From an uncultured beta proteobacterium (lineage in GTDB: Bacteria > Pseudomonadota > Gammaproteobacteria > Burkholderiales > Burkholderiaceae): a DNA stretch of 64,000 nt. Of the stretch, positions 15,436 through 25,581 are shown one piece after another (position 1 is the stretch's first letter; every line of letters starts with the position of its first letter). The translations under genes and the position numbers were made by a program. The notes under the pieces are model-generated. The model saw nothing but the letters and a program-made list of their open reading frames with translations, was not told where the DNA came from and ran no database searches. The stretch is taken from the NCBI GenBank assembly GCA_903875135.1, contig CAIQUZ010000109.1:1-64000 (forward strand), written 5' to 3'.

Positions 15436-17622
15436 ATGTCAGATTCCGCAAATCCCCATCAAGCATGGCCAGATTTTCCACGAGTCACTTTAGATGAGTG
15501 GCAAAAGTCAGCATCAAAATCATCGCCCAATCAAGACCCGAGTCAATTAGCTTGGAAAACACCTGATGATATTGAGTTAAAAGCCTTATATACCAAAGAC
15601 GACGTCACGAATATACCCTTCATTGATACCTTACCAGGGTTTGAGCCTTTTTTACGCGGGCCTCAATCGACGATGTACGCAGCTCGTCCTTGGACAATTC
15701 GGCAATATGCAGGTTTTTCGACGGCGGAAGAATCAAATGCTTTCTACCGAAAAGCCTTAGCCGGAGGCGGTCAAGGCATCTCAGTTGCATTTGATTTGCC
15801 GACCCATCGAGGCTATGATTCTGACCACCCACGCGTTACGGGAGATGTTGGTAAAGCGGGCGTTGCTATCGATACTGTTGAAGATATGAAGATTTTGTTT
15901 GATCAGATTCCACTCGATAAGGTATCTGTATCAATGACGATGAATGGTTCCGTTTTGCCTATTTTGGCCGGATATATTGTTGCCGCGGAGGAAAGTGGTG
16001 TTCAACAAGAGCAGCTGTCAGGAACAATCCAAAACGATATTCTTAAAGAGTTCATGGTTCGTAATACTTACATCTATCCGCCAGAACCTTCGATGCGTAT
16101 TATTGGCGACATTATTGAATACACGGCGAAAAATATGCCCAAGTTCAATTCCATTTCAATTTCTGGTTATCACATGCAAGAAGCTGGGGCTAACCAATCT
16201 CTTGAATTAGCATTCACCCTGGCTGACGGAAAAGAATACGTGAAAACAGCTTTGGGCAAAGGCATGGATGTGGATGGATTTGCGGGAAGACTCTCTTTTT
16301 TCTTTGCCATAGGGATGAATTTTTACTTAGAGGTTGCCAAACTGAGGGCTGCTCGAATTTTGTGGTGGCGGATCATGAAAGAATTTCATCCTAAAAGTCA
16401 AAAGTCCTTAATGCTCAGAACGCATTGTCAAACTTCTGGTTGGTCACTCACTGAGCAAGATCCTTACAACAATATTGTTAGAACCAGTATTGAAGCGATG
16501 GCCGCGATTTTTGGCGGAACTCAATCTTTACACACAAATTCCTTTGATGAAGCAATTGCACTTCCAACAGAGTTTTCTTCCCGTATCGCACGAAACACGC
16601 AACTAATTATTCAGGAAGAAACCCATATTGCTAATGTCATTGATCCTTGGGCAGGTTCGTACATGATGGAAAAGCTCACACAAGATATGGCAGATAAGGC
16701 ATGGGAAATTATTCAAGAGGTAGAACAGTTGGGCGGTATGACGAAGGCGGTCCAAAGCGGCTGGGCGAAGTTAAAAATCGAAGCTGCTGCTGCTCAAAAG
16801 CAAGCAAATATTGACTCAGGCAAGGATGTTATTGTTGGCGTGAATAAGTATCAGTTGGAGACTGAAGGTGAAGTGGATGTCAGGATGATTGACAATATTC
16901 AAGTCAGAGATAGTCAAATTGCTCGTTTAAAACAGGTCAAAGCTTCTCGAGATGCCAATCAAGTTCAGGCAGCTTTAGAAGCAATTACTGATGCCGCAGA
17001 GCATCGAACAGGTAATTTATTGCAGTTAACCATTGCGGCGATTCGTCTGCGAGCAACGATCGGAGAAGTCTCCGATGCTCTTGAAAAAGTATACGGTCGA
17101 CATCGCGCAGATACTCAAAAGGTGACCGGTGTGTATTCAGCTGCATATGACTCAGCCCAGGGATGGGAAAAGCTTCAACAAGAAATCGCTGAGTTCGGGA
17201 TAAATTACGGACGCCGGCCACGGGTTATGATCGCAAAGCTTGGTCAAGATGGTCATGATCGAGGTGCTAAAGTTGTCGCAACAGCTTTTGCTGATCTTGG
17301 TTTTGACGTCGACATGGGGCCTTTGTTTCAAACACCAGATGAATGCGCTCGCCAGGCGATAGAAAATGATGTTCATGCAGTAGGAATTTCTACTCTAGCC
17401 GCTGGTCATAATACTTTAGTACCAGCAATTATTGAAGAGTTATATAAACAGGGTGGCAAGGATATTGTGGTGTTTGTTGGCGGAGTGATACCAAAACAGG
17501 ATTATGAGTTTTTGTATGAGTCCGGAGTGAAAGGGATTTATGGTCCAGGTACACCAATCCCTGCTTCAGCTAAGGATGTTCTAGAAAACATCCGACAATC
17601 CTTGAGTAAAACGAACCCATAA
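15436..17622 (+). CDS. scpA: Methylmalonyl-CoA mutase, single-chain type
   Basis: A 728-residue adenosylcobalamin-dependent mutase that interconverts (R)-methylmalonyl-CoA and succinyl-CoA. The substrate barrel shows [11 protein letters not shown] and GYHMQEAGA with active-site H246; the C-terminal B12 domain has DGHDRG with D605-H607-G610, where H607 is the lower axial cobalt ligand. It is complete in one chain like E. coli Sbm, with no separate small subunit gene. It is the first gene of scpA-meaB-pccB-pccA-epimerase, with meaB 3 bp downstream. AGAAAG precedes the ATG. The pathway needs cobalamin; no B12 genes are in the window. Confidence 0.95.
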   Translation: MSDSANPHQAWPDFPRVTLDEWQKSASKSSPNQDPSQLAWKTPDDIELKALYTKDDVTNIPFIDTLPGFEPFLRGPQSTMYAARPWTIRQYAGFSTAEESNAFYRKALAGGGQGISVAFDLPTHRGYDSDHPRVTGDVGKAGVAIDTVEDMKILFDQIPLDKVSVSMTMNGSVLPILAGYIVAAEESGVQQEQLSGTIQNDILKEFMVRNTYIYPPEPSMRIIGDIIEYTAKNMPKFNSISISGYHMQEAGANQSLELAFTLADGKEYVKTALGKGMDVDGFAGRLSFFFAIGMNFYLEVAKLRAARILWWRIMKEFHPKSQKSLMLRTHCQTSGWSLTEQDPYNNIVRTSIEAMAAIFGGTQSLHTNSFDEAIALPTEFSSRIARNTQLIIQEETHIANVIDPWAGSYMMEKLTQDMADKAWEIIQEVEQLGGMTKAVQSGWAKLKIEAAAAQKQANIDSGKDVIVGVNKYQLETEGEVDVRMIDNIQVRDSQIARLKQVKASRDANQVQAALEAITDAAEHRTGNLLQLTIAAIRLRATIGEVSDALEKVYGRHRADTQKVTGVYSAAYDSAQGWEKLQQEIAEFGINYGRRPRVMIAKLGQDGHDRGAKVVATAFADLGFDVDMGPLFQTPDECARQAIENDVHAVGISTLAAGHNTLVPAIIEELYKQGGKDIVVFVGGVIPKQDYEFLYESGVKGIYGPGTPIPASAKDVLENIRQSLSKTNP

Positions 17623-17625
17623 ATC

Positions 17626-18669
17626 ATGGTAGATTTTCACCCTCTAGTCAAAGACCTCTTTAGTGGTCGTGAAGAGGGGACAGTTATTTCAAGGCGTGCG
17701 CTGGCAAAAATCATCACCTTGCTAGAATCTACGAAGCCAGAACACCGTCAAGAATCTGATTTGATTCTGAATCAGATTATGTCTTTTTCTGGAAAATCTC
17801 TGCGCATTGGTATTTCTGGAGTTCCTGGTGTTGGAAAATCAACCCTGATTGAATCACTGGGATTATTTTTAATCCGGCAAGGGTTTCGAGTTGCTGTTCT
17901 AGCCATTGATCCCTCTTCCAGTATTTCGGGAGGATCTATTCTTGGGGATAAAACCCGCATGGAATTTCTGTCGGTTCATCCTCAAGCCTTTATAAGGCCA
18001 ACCCCATCGTCGGGGAACCTCGGTGGAGTTGCCGAAAAAACCCGTGAAACGATGCTGGTCTGTGAAGCAGCTGGGTATGATGTCATTTTGGTTGAAACGG
18101 TAGGTGTTGGTCAAAGTGAAATCGCTGTTTCACGGATGACGGACCTATTTGTTTTATTACAGTTACCGAATGCTGGCGATGATCTACAGGCGATCAAAAA
18201 AGGTGTCATGGAAATCGCTGACCTGATTGTGATTAATAAGGTTGATCTCGATCCGGACGCGGCAATGCGCGCTCAAGCCCATATTGTTGGATCTTTGAGA
18301 ATCTTTACTCAACATGGTCATCCTGATCATTCAGCGGGTCAGACAAGCTTTTGGCAAACTCAAGTGATGGTATTAAGCGCCCTAGAGAATCAAGGCATCG
18401 ACGCGTTATGGACTAAGGTGACTGAGTTTGAACATTTGCAAAAGACGAATGGCTTATTTGAAGATCGTCGAAAGCGACAAGCCAAAACATGGTTATGGGA
18501 CCGCATTGAATCCGGTCTAGCACAAGACTTTAAAGCTCACCAACTGGTGTCGCAAATGCTTCCGGAGATACAACAACGAGTAGAAAACGGAGATATTGCA
18601 GCGTCGGTTGCTGCGAGGCAGATTTTAGATGTATTTAAAAGTAATTCCCCAATGAAGGAAATCAGATGA
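17626..18669 (+). CDS. meaB: Methylmalonyl-CoA mutase-associated GTPase MeaB (ArgK)
   Basis: A 347-residue G3E-type P-loop GTPase with Walker [10 protein letters not shown] at 65-73, a Walker B/G3 region with ETVGVGQSE, and the base-specificity motif NKVD. MeaB gates cofactor loading and protects and reactivates methylmalonyl-CoA mutase. It starts 3 bp after the mutase stop and its TGA overlaps the pccB start (ATGA at 18666-18669), so it is translationally coupled on both sides, consistent with a dedicated chaperone of ScpA. Confidence 0.94.
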   Translation: MVDFHPLVKDLFSGREEGTVISRRALAKIITLLESTKPEHRQESDLILNQIMSFSGKSLRIGISGVPGVGKSTLIESLGLFLIRQGFRVAVLAIDPSSSISGGSILGDKTRMEFLSVHPQAFIRPTPSSGNLGGVAEKTRETMLVCEAAGYDVILVETVGVGQSEIAVSRMTDLFVLLQLPNAGDDLQAIKKGVMEIADLIVINKVDLDPDAAMRAQAHIVGSLRIFTQHGHPDHSAGQTSFWQTQVMVLSALENQGIDALWTKVTEFEHLQKTNGLFEDRRKRQAKTWLWDRIESGLAQDFKAHQLVSQMLPEIQQRVENGDIAASVAARQILDVFKSNSPMKEIR

Positions 18670-20198
18670 AAGATATTATTCGTCAATTAGAAGCCAAACG
18701 CAATCAAGCCTACCTCGGTGGTGGACAAAAACGTATTCAGGCACAACATCAAAAAGGTAAGCTAACTGCACGTGAAAGAATCTCTCTGTTACTTGATGAA
18801 GGATCTTTTGAAGAATGGGATATGTTTGTTGAGCATCGCTGTACAGATTTTGATATGGCTGACGAAACAGTTCCCAGCGATGGTGTTGTTACCGGCTATG
18901 GAATGATTAACGGTCGTTTGGTTTTTGTTTTTTCTCAGGACTTTACGGTTTTTGGAGGTTCTTTATCAGAAGCCCATGCCGAAAAAATTTGTAAGATCAT
19001 GGATCAAGCGATGAAAGTTGGAGCGCCAGTGATTGGTCTGAATGATTCGGGTGGCGCAAGGATTCAGGAGGGCGTTGCATCCCTGGGGGGCTATGCTGAA
19101 ATTTTTCAGCGTAACGTCACGGCCTCTGGCGTGATTCCACAAATTTCTCTCATCATGGGGCCTTGTGCAGGCGGAGCCGTTTATTCGCCTGCATTAACGG
19201 ATTTTATTTTTATGGTCAAAGACACTTCGTATATGTTCGTCACTGGGCCAGAGGTCGTCAAGACGGTGACTCATGAAGAAGTGACAGCGGAAGAATTAGG
19301 TGGGGCATTGACACACTCGATGAAATCCGGCGTTTGTGATCGGGTTTTTGAAAACGATGTTGAAGCCATCATGATGGTGCGTCGCTTCTTTAATTATTTA
19401 CCATTATCCAATCGCGAAAAGCCGCCGATTCGTCCAAGTACATCTAAGAATGATCATGTGGATCTCTCTTTGGATACTCTAGTACCGAGTAATCCCAATA
19501 AGCCCTATGATATGAATGAATTAATCTTAAAAACAGTGGATGACGGTGAGTTTTTTGAAATCCAACCTGATTATGCCAAAAATATCATTATTGGATTTGG
19601 ACGTGTTGACGGACATTCGATTGGAATTGTTGCGAATCAGCCACTTGTTTTAGCTGGTTGTTTAGATATTAAGTCATCCATCAAAGCAGCTCGTTTTGTG
19701 CGATTTTGTGATGCGTTTAATATTCCTGTTGTGACATTTGTTGATGTGCCAGGATTTATGCCAGGAACATCTCAAGAATATGGTGGCATTATTAAGCACG
19801 GGGCAAAGTTGCTATTTGCCTATGCAGAATGTACCGTGCCCAAAATTACAGTGATTACGCGCAAAGCCTACGGTGGAGCTTATGACGTGATGTCCTCGAA
19901 GCATCTGAGAGGGGATGTTAATTTTGCTTGGCCATCCGCTGAAATTGCGGTGATGGGTCCTAAGGGCGCGGTCGAGATTATTTTCCGAGATGAAAAGGGC
20001 GATCCTGAAAAGTTGGCCGCACGTGAGGCGCAATATAAAGCGAAGTTTGCTAATCCTTTTGTAGCAGGTAAAAGAGGTTACATCGACGATGTGATTATGC
20101 CGCATGAGACACGGAAACGAATTTTGAGGTCCTTAGTGATGTTACAAAATAAAGAGCTTGAAAATCCATGGCGTAAACACGATAACATCCCACTTTAA
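18666..20198 (+). CDS. pccB: Propionyl-CoA carboxylase beta subunit (carboxyltransferase)
   Basis: A 510-residue acyl-CoA carboxyltransferase with the two crotonase-like halves and motifs [24 protein letters not shown] (first oxyanion loop), [11 protein letters not shown] and AYGGAYDVM. It moves the carboxyl group from biotin on PccA to propionyl-CoA, forming (S)-methylmalonyl-CoA. Its ATG lies in the meaB stop, with AAGGAA a few bases upstream. Position before pccA and after the mutase genes favours propionyl-CoA over acetyl- or methylcrotonyl-CoA as the substrate. Confidence 0.94.
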   Translation: MKDIIRQLEAKRNQAYLGGGQKRIQAQHQKGKLTARERISLLLDEGSFEEWDMFVEHRCTDFDMADETVPSDGVVTGYGMINGRLVFVFSQDFTVFGGSLSEAHAEKICKIMDQAMKVGAPVIGLNDSGGARIQEGVASLGGYAEIFQRNVTASGVIPQISLIMGPCAGGAVYSPALTDFIFMVKDTSYMFVTGPEVVKTVTHEEVTAEELGGALTHSMKSGVCDRVFENDVEAIMMVRRFFNYLPLSNREKPPIRPSTSKNDHVDLSLDTLVPSNPNKPYDMNELILKTVDDGEFFEIQPDYAKNIIIGFGRVDGHSIGIVANQPLVLAGCLDIKSSIKAARFVRFCDAFNIPVVTFVDVPGFMPGTSQEYGGIIKHGAKLLFAYAECTVPKITVITRKAYGGAYDVMSSKHLRGDVNFAWPSAEIAVMGPKGAVEIIFRDEKGDPEKLAAREAQYKAKFANPFVAGKRGYIDDVIMPHETRKRILRSLVMLQNKELENPWRKHDNIPL

Positions 20199-20216
20199 AA
20201 GATAGGAAAGATCTAG

Positions 20217-22220
20217 ATGTTTCAAAAAATATTAATCGCAAATCGTGGAGAGATCGCTTGTCGAATCATTAAAACGGCAAAGCAGATGGGTATAAAAACT
20301 GTCGCAGTTTACTCAGAGGCAGATCGTGATGCCCGGCATGTTGAGCTTGCTGATGAATCTGTTTTTATTGGGCCTGCACCCTCTAGAGAATCATATCTAG
20401 TCATGCAAAATATGATTGAGGCCTGTAAGGTAACTGGTGCTCAGGCAGTTCATCCAGGATACGGCTTCTTATCTGAAAATGAAGAGTTTGCCCGTCTAGT
20501 CGAGGAGCAAGGGATTATTTTTATTGGACCTAAGTATCATTCGATTGCTGCGATGGGAGATAAGATTGCCTCCAAAAAATTAGCCCTTGAGGCTAAAGTC
20601 AATACGATTCCTGGGCATAACGAAGCGATTGCTACTGCAGATCAAGCGGTTGAGATTGCGAAAAAGGTTGGATATCCCGTCATGATCAAAGCTTCCGCAG
20701 GTGGCGGTGGTAAAGGATTACGAGTTGCCTACAACGATAAAGAGGCCTTCGAAGGTTTTACGTCGTGTCAAAATGAAGCGCGAAACTCTTTTGGTGATGA
20801 CCGTGTCTTTATTGAAAAGTTTGTAGAAGAGCCACGTCACATAGAGATCCAAGTACTTGGGGATAGTTTTGGTAACGTTGTGTATTTATGGGAGCGGGAA
20901 TGTTCTATTCAGCGCCGTCATCAAAAAGTAATTGAAGAGGCTCCATCACCATTTATCAATGAAAAAACTCGCCTAGCAATGGGTGAACAGGCGGTTGCTT
21001 TAGCTAAAGCCGTTCAATATCAATCAGCTGGAACAGTTGAATTTGTTGTCGGTAAAGATCAATCTTTTTATTTTTTAGAGATGAATACGCGTTTACAAGT
21101 TGAGCACCCTGTCACAGAAATGATTACTGGTTTGGATCTAGTTGAACAGATGATACGAATCGCGGCGGGCGAAAAATTAGGCTTTACTCAAGCTCAACTG
21201 AAAAGAGATGGATGGGCCATGGAATGTCGTATTAATGCCGAAGACCCATATCGCCAATTTTTACCCTCGACCGGGCGCCTAACCACGTATCGTCCCCCGC
21301 CTGTATCAGAGGGAGTTCGAGTTGATACGGGGGTTTATGAGGGTGGCGAAATTCCGATGTATTACGATTCGATGATTGCAAAATTGATCACTCACGGAAC
21401 GAATCGTGAAGAGGCCATCTTGAAAATGCAAACTGCCTTGAATCAATTTGTGATTAAAGGAATCGACTCGAATATCCCGTTTCAAGCAACCTTGATGCAA
21501 CACCCCGATTTTCAGTCGGGTAATATCAATACAGGCTTTATTGCTAAGCATTTTCCCGATGGTTTTCATGGGGCCAAGGTCGATGTGGCAACACAGGATA
21601 TGTTGTGTGCATTGGTAACGTCGATTCATCATCAATATTTAAACCGTTCAGGCAATATCTCAGGTCAATTAGATGGTCATTCTAGTCAAGTTCCAAAGGA
21701 ATTTACGGTGGTCATTGGTCAGCATGGTCATCAATCCTATATCGATGTCGAATTAATCGTAGATGAACAAAACGATCGAGTGGTTGTGGGGGAGAAAAAA
21801 TTTGATATCGCAAGTTCTTGGAGCCCAGGAGAATTGATTTTTGATGCTTTTGTAAATCATCAAGCGATCGTGATGCAGGTGCAGCGTAAAGATGTCTTTT
21901 ATCAATTACTCTTCAACGGTATTTTGTTTAAGGCGATGGTGATGCCAAGGGGTGCTGCAAAGCTGCAACAACTGATGCTTTATAAGGCCCCACAGGATAT
22001 GTCACAGTTCTTACTATCCCCAATGCCTGGATTGCTGGCTGAGATCTCTGTCAAGCTTGGGCAAAAGGTCCAAGTTGGTGAAAAGTTAGCTGTAATAGAG
22101 GCGATGAAAATGGAAAATATAATGATCGCCCAAGCTGATGGTGTTGTCGCAGAGATATTGGCTCAAAAAGGCGAGAGTTTGAGTGTGGATCAACCGATTA
22201 TTCGATTTCATCAGGAGTAA
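20217..22220 (+). CDS. pccA: Propionyl-CoA carboxylase alpha subunit (biotin carboxylase + biotin carrier)
   Basis: A 667-residue protein with an N-terminal biotin carboxylase (ANRGEIACRI, ATP-grasp glycine-rich loop KASAGGGGKGLR, EMNTRLQVEHP), a linker domain that contacts the beta subunit, and a C-terminal biotin carrier with EAMKMEN and biotinylated K631. It carboxylates its own biotin with bicarbonate and ATP. It lies 18 bp after pccB with AGGAAAG before the ATG, and 2 bp before the epimerase gene. All catalytic landmarks appear intact. Confidence 0.95.
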   Translation: MFQKILIANRGEIACRIIKTAKQMGIKTVAVYSEADRDARHVELADESVFIGPAPSRESYLVMQNMIEACKVTGAQAVHPGYGFLSENEEFARLVEEQGIIFIGPKYHSIAAMGDKIASKKLALEAKVNTIPGHNEAIATADQAVEIAKKVGYPVMIKASAGGGGKGLRVAYNDKEAFEGFTSCQNEARNSFGDDRVFIEKFVEEPRHIEIQVLGDSFGNVVYLWERECSIQRRHQKVIEEAPSPFINEKTRLAMGEQAVALAKAVQYQSAGTVEFVVGKDQSFYFLEMNTRLQVEHPVTEMITGLDLVEQMIRIAAGEKLGFTQAQLKRDGWAMECRINAEDPYRQFLPSTGRLTTYRPPPVSEGVRVDTGVYEGGEIPMYYDSMIAKLITHGTNREEAILKMQTALNQFVIKGIDSNIPFQATLMQHPDFQSGNINTGFIAKHFPDGFHGAKVDVATQDMLCALVTSIHHQYLNRSGNISGQLDGHSSQVPKEFTVVIGQHGHQSYIDVELIVDEQNDRVVVGEKKFDIASSWSPGELIFDAFVNHQAIVMQVQRKDVFYQLLFNGILFKAMVMPRGAAKLQQLMLYKAPQDMSQFLLSPMPGLLAEISVKLGQKVQVGEKLAVIEAMKMENIMIAQADGVVAEILAQKGESLSVDQPIIRFHQE

Positions 22221-22222
22221 TT

Positions 22223-22684
22223 ATGCAAAGACCGTTTCGAGTATTAGGCGTACAGCAGGTCGCCATTGGTTCTTCAGATAAAGAAGAGATAAAAAAACTA
22301 TGGCAGGATATGCTGGGGTTTCAATTTAAATCTAATTTTCGATCTGAAAAAGAGAATGTTGATGAGGATATTTTTTCAATCGGAAAGGCAGAGCATGGGG
22401 TTGAATTTGATTTAATGCAACCCTTAGACCCGGAGAAAAAGCCAGCGGTTCATCATACACCTCTAAATCATATTGGTTTATGGATTGATCATCTTCCCGC
22501 GGCTGTCGAGTGGCTTACGGCAAATGGGGTCCGTTTTGCTCCAGGCGGGATCCGCCGCGGAGGTGATGGTCACGATATTATCTTTATTCACCCCAAGAGT
22601 AATGAGGAGTTTCCGATATCAGGTTTTGGAGTATTAATTGAACTGGTGCAAGCTCCACCTGAAATTATTAAGAGTTTGTCATAA
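22223..22684 (+). CDS. VOC-family protein, probable methylmalonyl-CoA epimerase
   Basis: A 153-residue glyoxalase/VOC-fold protein, last gene of the propionyl-CoA operon (2 bp after pccA). Epimerase converts the (S)-methylmalonyl-CoA made by PccAB into the (R) form used by ScpA, and that step is otherwise missing from the operon. H83 (LNHIGLWID) and E140 (VLIELVQ) are at the positions of metal ligands in known epimerases. The N-terminal ligand, normally His in an HIGIAV-like motif, is Q12 here (QVAIGSSD). The assignment therefore rests mainly on context and fold. Confidence 0.78.
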   Translation: MQRPFRVLGVQQVAIGSSDKEEIKKLWQDMLGFQFKSNFRSEKENVDEDIFSIGKAEHGVEFDLMQPLDPEKKPAVHHTPLNHIGLWIDHLPAAVEWLTANGVRFAPGGIRRGGDGHDIIFIHPKSNEEFPISGFGVLIELVQAPPEIIKSLS

Positions 22685-22781
22685 ATAAGGCATCCATTTT
22701 CATTTTCCAAGTATCTTTTTGGCATAATGAGTGTTTATGATGTAAAAAGTATGAGTTTGTCGTTGATTCCTAGGAGAAAGA

Positions 22782-24359
22782 ATGTCTAATTACCCTCAAG
22801 GTATGGAAGTCCATGCTGAAATTACCCCCGATTTTGCGACTGTTTTGACCCCTGACGCGCTTGCTTTGGTGGCAAAACTGCATCATGCTTTTGAAACCCG
22901 TCGACAAGAACTATTAAATATCCGTGTTGAACGTACAAAGCGTTTAGATGCCGGAGAGATTCCTGATTTTTTACCTGAAACAAAATCGATTCGTGAAGGT
23001 GATTGGAAAATTTCTTCTGTTCCAAAAGCGCTCCATTGTCGACGTGTTGAGATTACCGGACCGGTAGATGCCAAGATGGTAATTAATGCCTATAATTCCG
23101 GCGCAGATTCTTATATGACTGATTTTGAGGATTCCAACAGTCCTAGTTGGTCGAATCAAATTCAAGGTCAAATCAATCTTCGAAGTGCGATAAAACGCGA
23201 ATTACGATTTGAACAAAATGGGAAGTCCTACGCGCTGAATGACAAAGTTGCTGTTTTACAGGTTCGTCCTAGAGGATGGCACTTAGACGAAAAGCATGTC
23301 ACGATTGATGGTAAGCGAGTTTCGGGTGGTATTTTTGACTTTGCCTTATTTTTATTCCATAACGCGAAAGAATTATTAGCGCGCGGCGCAGGCCCCTATT
23401 TTTACTTACCCAAGATGGAAAGTCACTTAGAGGCTCGTCTTTGGAATGATATTTTCATTATGGCGCAAGACTCTTTAGGTTTGCCACGCGGGACAATTAA
23501 AGCGACGGTTTTAATTGAGACTATCTTGGCGGCTTTTGAAATGGATGAGATTCTTTACGAACTTCGCGAGCATAGTGCGGGATTAAATGCTGGTCGTTGG
23601 GACTATATTTTTTCTTGTATCAAAAAGTTTAAAGTGGATAAAAACTTTTGTTTAGCGGATCGTGCGAAAGTGACTATGACAGCTCCTTTTATGCGCTCTT
23701 ATGCTTTATTACTCTTAAAGACCTGTCATCATCGTGGAGCTCCTGCGATTGGAGGTATGAGCGCGTTGATACCCATTAAGAATGATCCAGAGAAAAATGC
23801 GGTTGCGATGGCAGGGATTATTGCTGATAAGAGACGCGATGCCGAAGATGGCTACGATGGTGGTTGGGTTGCGCACCCTGGACTCGTTGAACCGGCTATG
23901 ATTGAATTTAAGAAGGTTCTTGGGGATAAACTTAATCAATTTGAGAAACAAAAACCTGAAGTTCAGGTCAAGGGTTCTGATTTATTAGATTTTCAGCCGG
24001 AAACTCCGATTACTGAATTCGGTTTGCGTATGAACATTAACGTTGGTATTCATTATTTGGGAGCATGGCTCGCTGGAAATGGCTGCGTTCCGATTCATAA
24101 CTTAATGGAAGATGCCGCAACTGCAGAGATTAGTCGCTCACAAGTATGGCAATGGATTCGGTCGCCTAAAGGTGTGTTAGATGATGGGCGTAAAGTAACG
24201 GTCGAGATGGTCAAAGCCTATATCAAAGAGGAGCTCGTTAAGGTCAGCAGTTCTGGTGCTACTGGTCATTGGGATCGTGCTGCAGTGATTTTTGACCAAA
24301 TGTCCACTGGTGAGCACTTTGAAGAGTTCCTAACTTTGCCACTTTACGAGGAAATCTAA
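22782..24359 (+). CDS. aceB: Malate synthase A
   Basis: A 525-residue malate synthase of the A type, close to the usual 530. It condenses glyoxylate with acetyl-CoA to malate, the second step of the glyoxylate shunt. Family segments include YMTDFEDSNSPSW, VLQVRPRGWHLDEKH, YLPKMESHLEARLW, LIETILAAFEMDEILYELR and the C-terminal NVGIHYLGAWL. AGGAGAAAGA directly precedes the ATG. It lies 97 bp after the epimerase, same strand, in a gap with no clear terminator, so read-through from the propionyl-CoA operon is possible. Isocitrate lyase is not in the window. Confidence 0.94.
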   Translation: MSNYPQGMEVHAEITPDFATVLTPDALALVAKLHHAFETRRQELLNIRVERTKRLDAGEIPDFLPETKSIREGDWKISSVPKALHCRRVEITGPVDAKMVINAYNSGADSYMTDFEDSNSPSWSNQIQGQINLRSAIKRELRFEQNGKSYALNDKVAVLQVRPRGWHLDEKHVTIDGKRVSGGIFDFALFLFHNAKELLARGAGPYFYLPKMESHLEARLWNDIFIMAQDSLGLPRGTIKATVLIETILAAFEMDEILYELREHSAGLNAGRWDYIFSCIKKFKVDKNFCLADRAKVTMTAPFMRSYALLLLKTCHHRGAPAIGGMSALIPIKNDPEKNAVAMAGIIADKRRDAEDGYDGGWVAHPGLVEPAMIEFKKVLGDKLNQFEKQKPEVQVKGSDLLDFQPETPITEFGLRMNINVGIHYLGAWLAGNGCVPIHNLMEDAATAEISRSQVWQWIRSPKGVLDDGRKVTVEMVKAYIKEELVKVSSSGATGHWDRAAVIFDQMSTGEHFEEFLTLPLYEEI

Positions 24360-24385
24360 AACTCTTCAGAGTTTAAATTCAGACA

Positions 24386-25087
24386 ATGACCATATTAGCC
24401 ATCGATACTTCCACCCAGTGGTGTTCGGTGGCTTTATGTTTTTCTGACGGACAAAACTATCTTCGGCATGAAAAGGTTGGGAATAAGGCGAGTCAAGTCC
24501 TTTTAGATTGGGTACACGATTTGATGAGTCAGTCCACCTGTCTTTGGAGCGATATTTCTTCAATTGCAGTTTCTCAAGGTCCTGGCGGGTTTACTGGAAT
24601 CCGTTTAGGAATGGGTGTTGCGCAAGGCTTAGCCTATTCGCAAAACAAACCATTAATACCAATCACGAGCCTTGATGGCATGATTTCTTATCAACAGATG
24701 ATTCATCCTGAATTTTTCTCGAGCCATCATCAATATCACGTGATGCTCGATGCGCGGATGGCTCAAGTTTATCAAGCCAGCTATCAAATATTATCAACTG
24801 GCGCTCTTCAGCGTATTGGCAATATCACACTTTTAAATGCTCAAGATATTCAAATGAACACCGATGAAAACTATTTTTGTTATGAGATAGATGCCTATTT
24901 AGAGTCTCAAGGAATTCGTCGGCAACTTCATCATATTTACGAAGTCACGCCGCATGCATTGGGGATTGGATTCTTAGCCGCTTTAGAAATACATTCTGCT
25001 GATTATTTGCCAAAAGATTGTCAGCCCTTGTATGTGAGAGATCAAGTTGCTCTAACGATTGCTCAAAGGTCAGGATCTGATCTTTAA
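24386..25087 (+). CDS. tsaB: tRNA threonylcarbamoyladenosine biosynthesis protein TsaB
   Basis: A 233-residue ASKHA-fold protein beginning ILAIDTSTQWCSVAL and containing VSQGPGGFTGIRLGMGVAQG, both hallmarks of TsaB. TsaB pairs with TsaD and TsaE to make t6A37 on ANN-decoding tRNAs; it is a paralogue of TsaD without the metal ligands. It sits 20 bp before rimI, the usual tsaB-rimI arrangement. A small hairpin (AAACTC/GAGTTT, 24359-24374) overlaps the malate synthase stop just upstream, without a T-run. Confidence 0.93.
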   Translation: MTILAIDTSTQWCSVALCFSDGQNYLRHEKVGNKASQVLLDWVHDLMSQSTCLWSDISSIAVSQGPGGFTGIRLGMGVAQGLAYSQNKPLIPITSLDGMISYQQMIHPEFFSSHHQYHVMLDARMAQVYQASYQILSTGALQRIGNITLLNAQDIQMNTDENYFCYEIDAYLESQGIRRQLHHIYEVTPHALGIGFLAALEIHSADYLPKDCQPLYVRDQVALTIAQRSGSDL

Positions 25088-25107
25088 TGAGAGATTGATC
25101 CAATGAC

Positions 25108-25578
25108 ATGATGAATTTTCATTTCAGAATAATGAGTATGGATGATGTGGAAGAGGTCCTAGTGATCGAAAAGTGTTCACAGTCTAACCCTTGGACCCAA
25201 AAAAACTTTATTGATTGTATTCATGCAAAATACTGGAATTATGTATTCTTAGAAGAAAATCATCTTTCTCCAATCTTAGGGTTTTGTATTGTGATGCCAG
25301 GTGTTGAAGAGTTGCATTTACTCAATATTTCAATTACGCCAGCATTAAGAAGAAAAAAGATTGCGTGGCGCGCGCTGGAGGCAATTGAAAAAACAGGTTT
25401 AGAGCATGGTTACTCGAGGATTTTATTAGAAGTTCGACGCAGTAACGAACAGGCTATTGCTCTGTATGAGAAATTAGGCTACCTTGTCATTGGTGCAAGA
25501 AAAGATTATTACCCGATGAAAGAAAGTGCTTTAACCCAGCGGGAGGATGCGCTGGTGATGGAAAAAGTATTAAAGTAG
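25108..25578 (+). CDS. rimI: Ribosomal protein bS18-alanine N-acetyltransferase
   Basis: A 156-residue GNAT enzyme. Family landmarks are IEKCSQSNPWTQKNF near the N-terminus, LHLLNISITPALRRKKIAWR over the acetyl-CoA site, and LLEVRRSNEQAIALYEKLGY at the core C-terminus. The pyrophosphate loop reads RRKKIAWRAL, where most RimI proteins have R-x-x-G-x-G/A, so the usual glycine is replaced. RimI acetylates the N-terminal alanine of bS18. Start is at one of two adjacent ATGs (25108, 25111). It follows tsaB and precedes the HolD-like gene by 3 bp. Confidence 0.9.
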   Translation: MMNFHFRIMSMDDVEEVLVIEKCSQSNPWTQKNFIDCIHAKYWNYVFLEENHLSPILGFCIVMPGVEELHLLNISITPALRRKKIAWRALEAIEKTGLEHGYSRILLEVRRSNEQAIALYEKLGYLVIGARKDYYPMKESALTQREDALVMEKVLK

Positions 25579-25581
25579 CAT

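Noticed and set aside
15436-15450. Cobalamin riboswitch before the methylmalonyl-CoA mutase
   Set aside because: The 218-bp leader shows only AT-rich dyads and no B12-box-like conserved segment.
22685-22781. Glycine riboswitch before malate synthase
   Set aside because: The 97-bp gap is too short and shows no tandem aptamer-like pairing.
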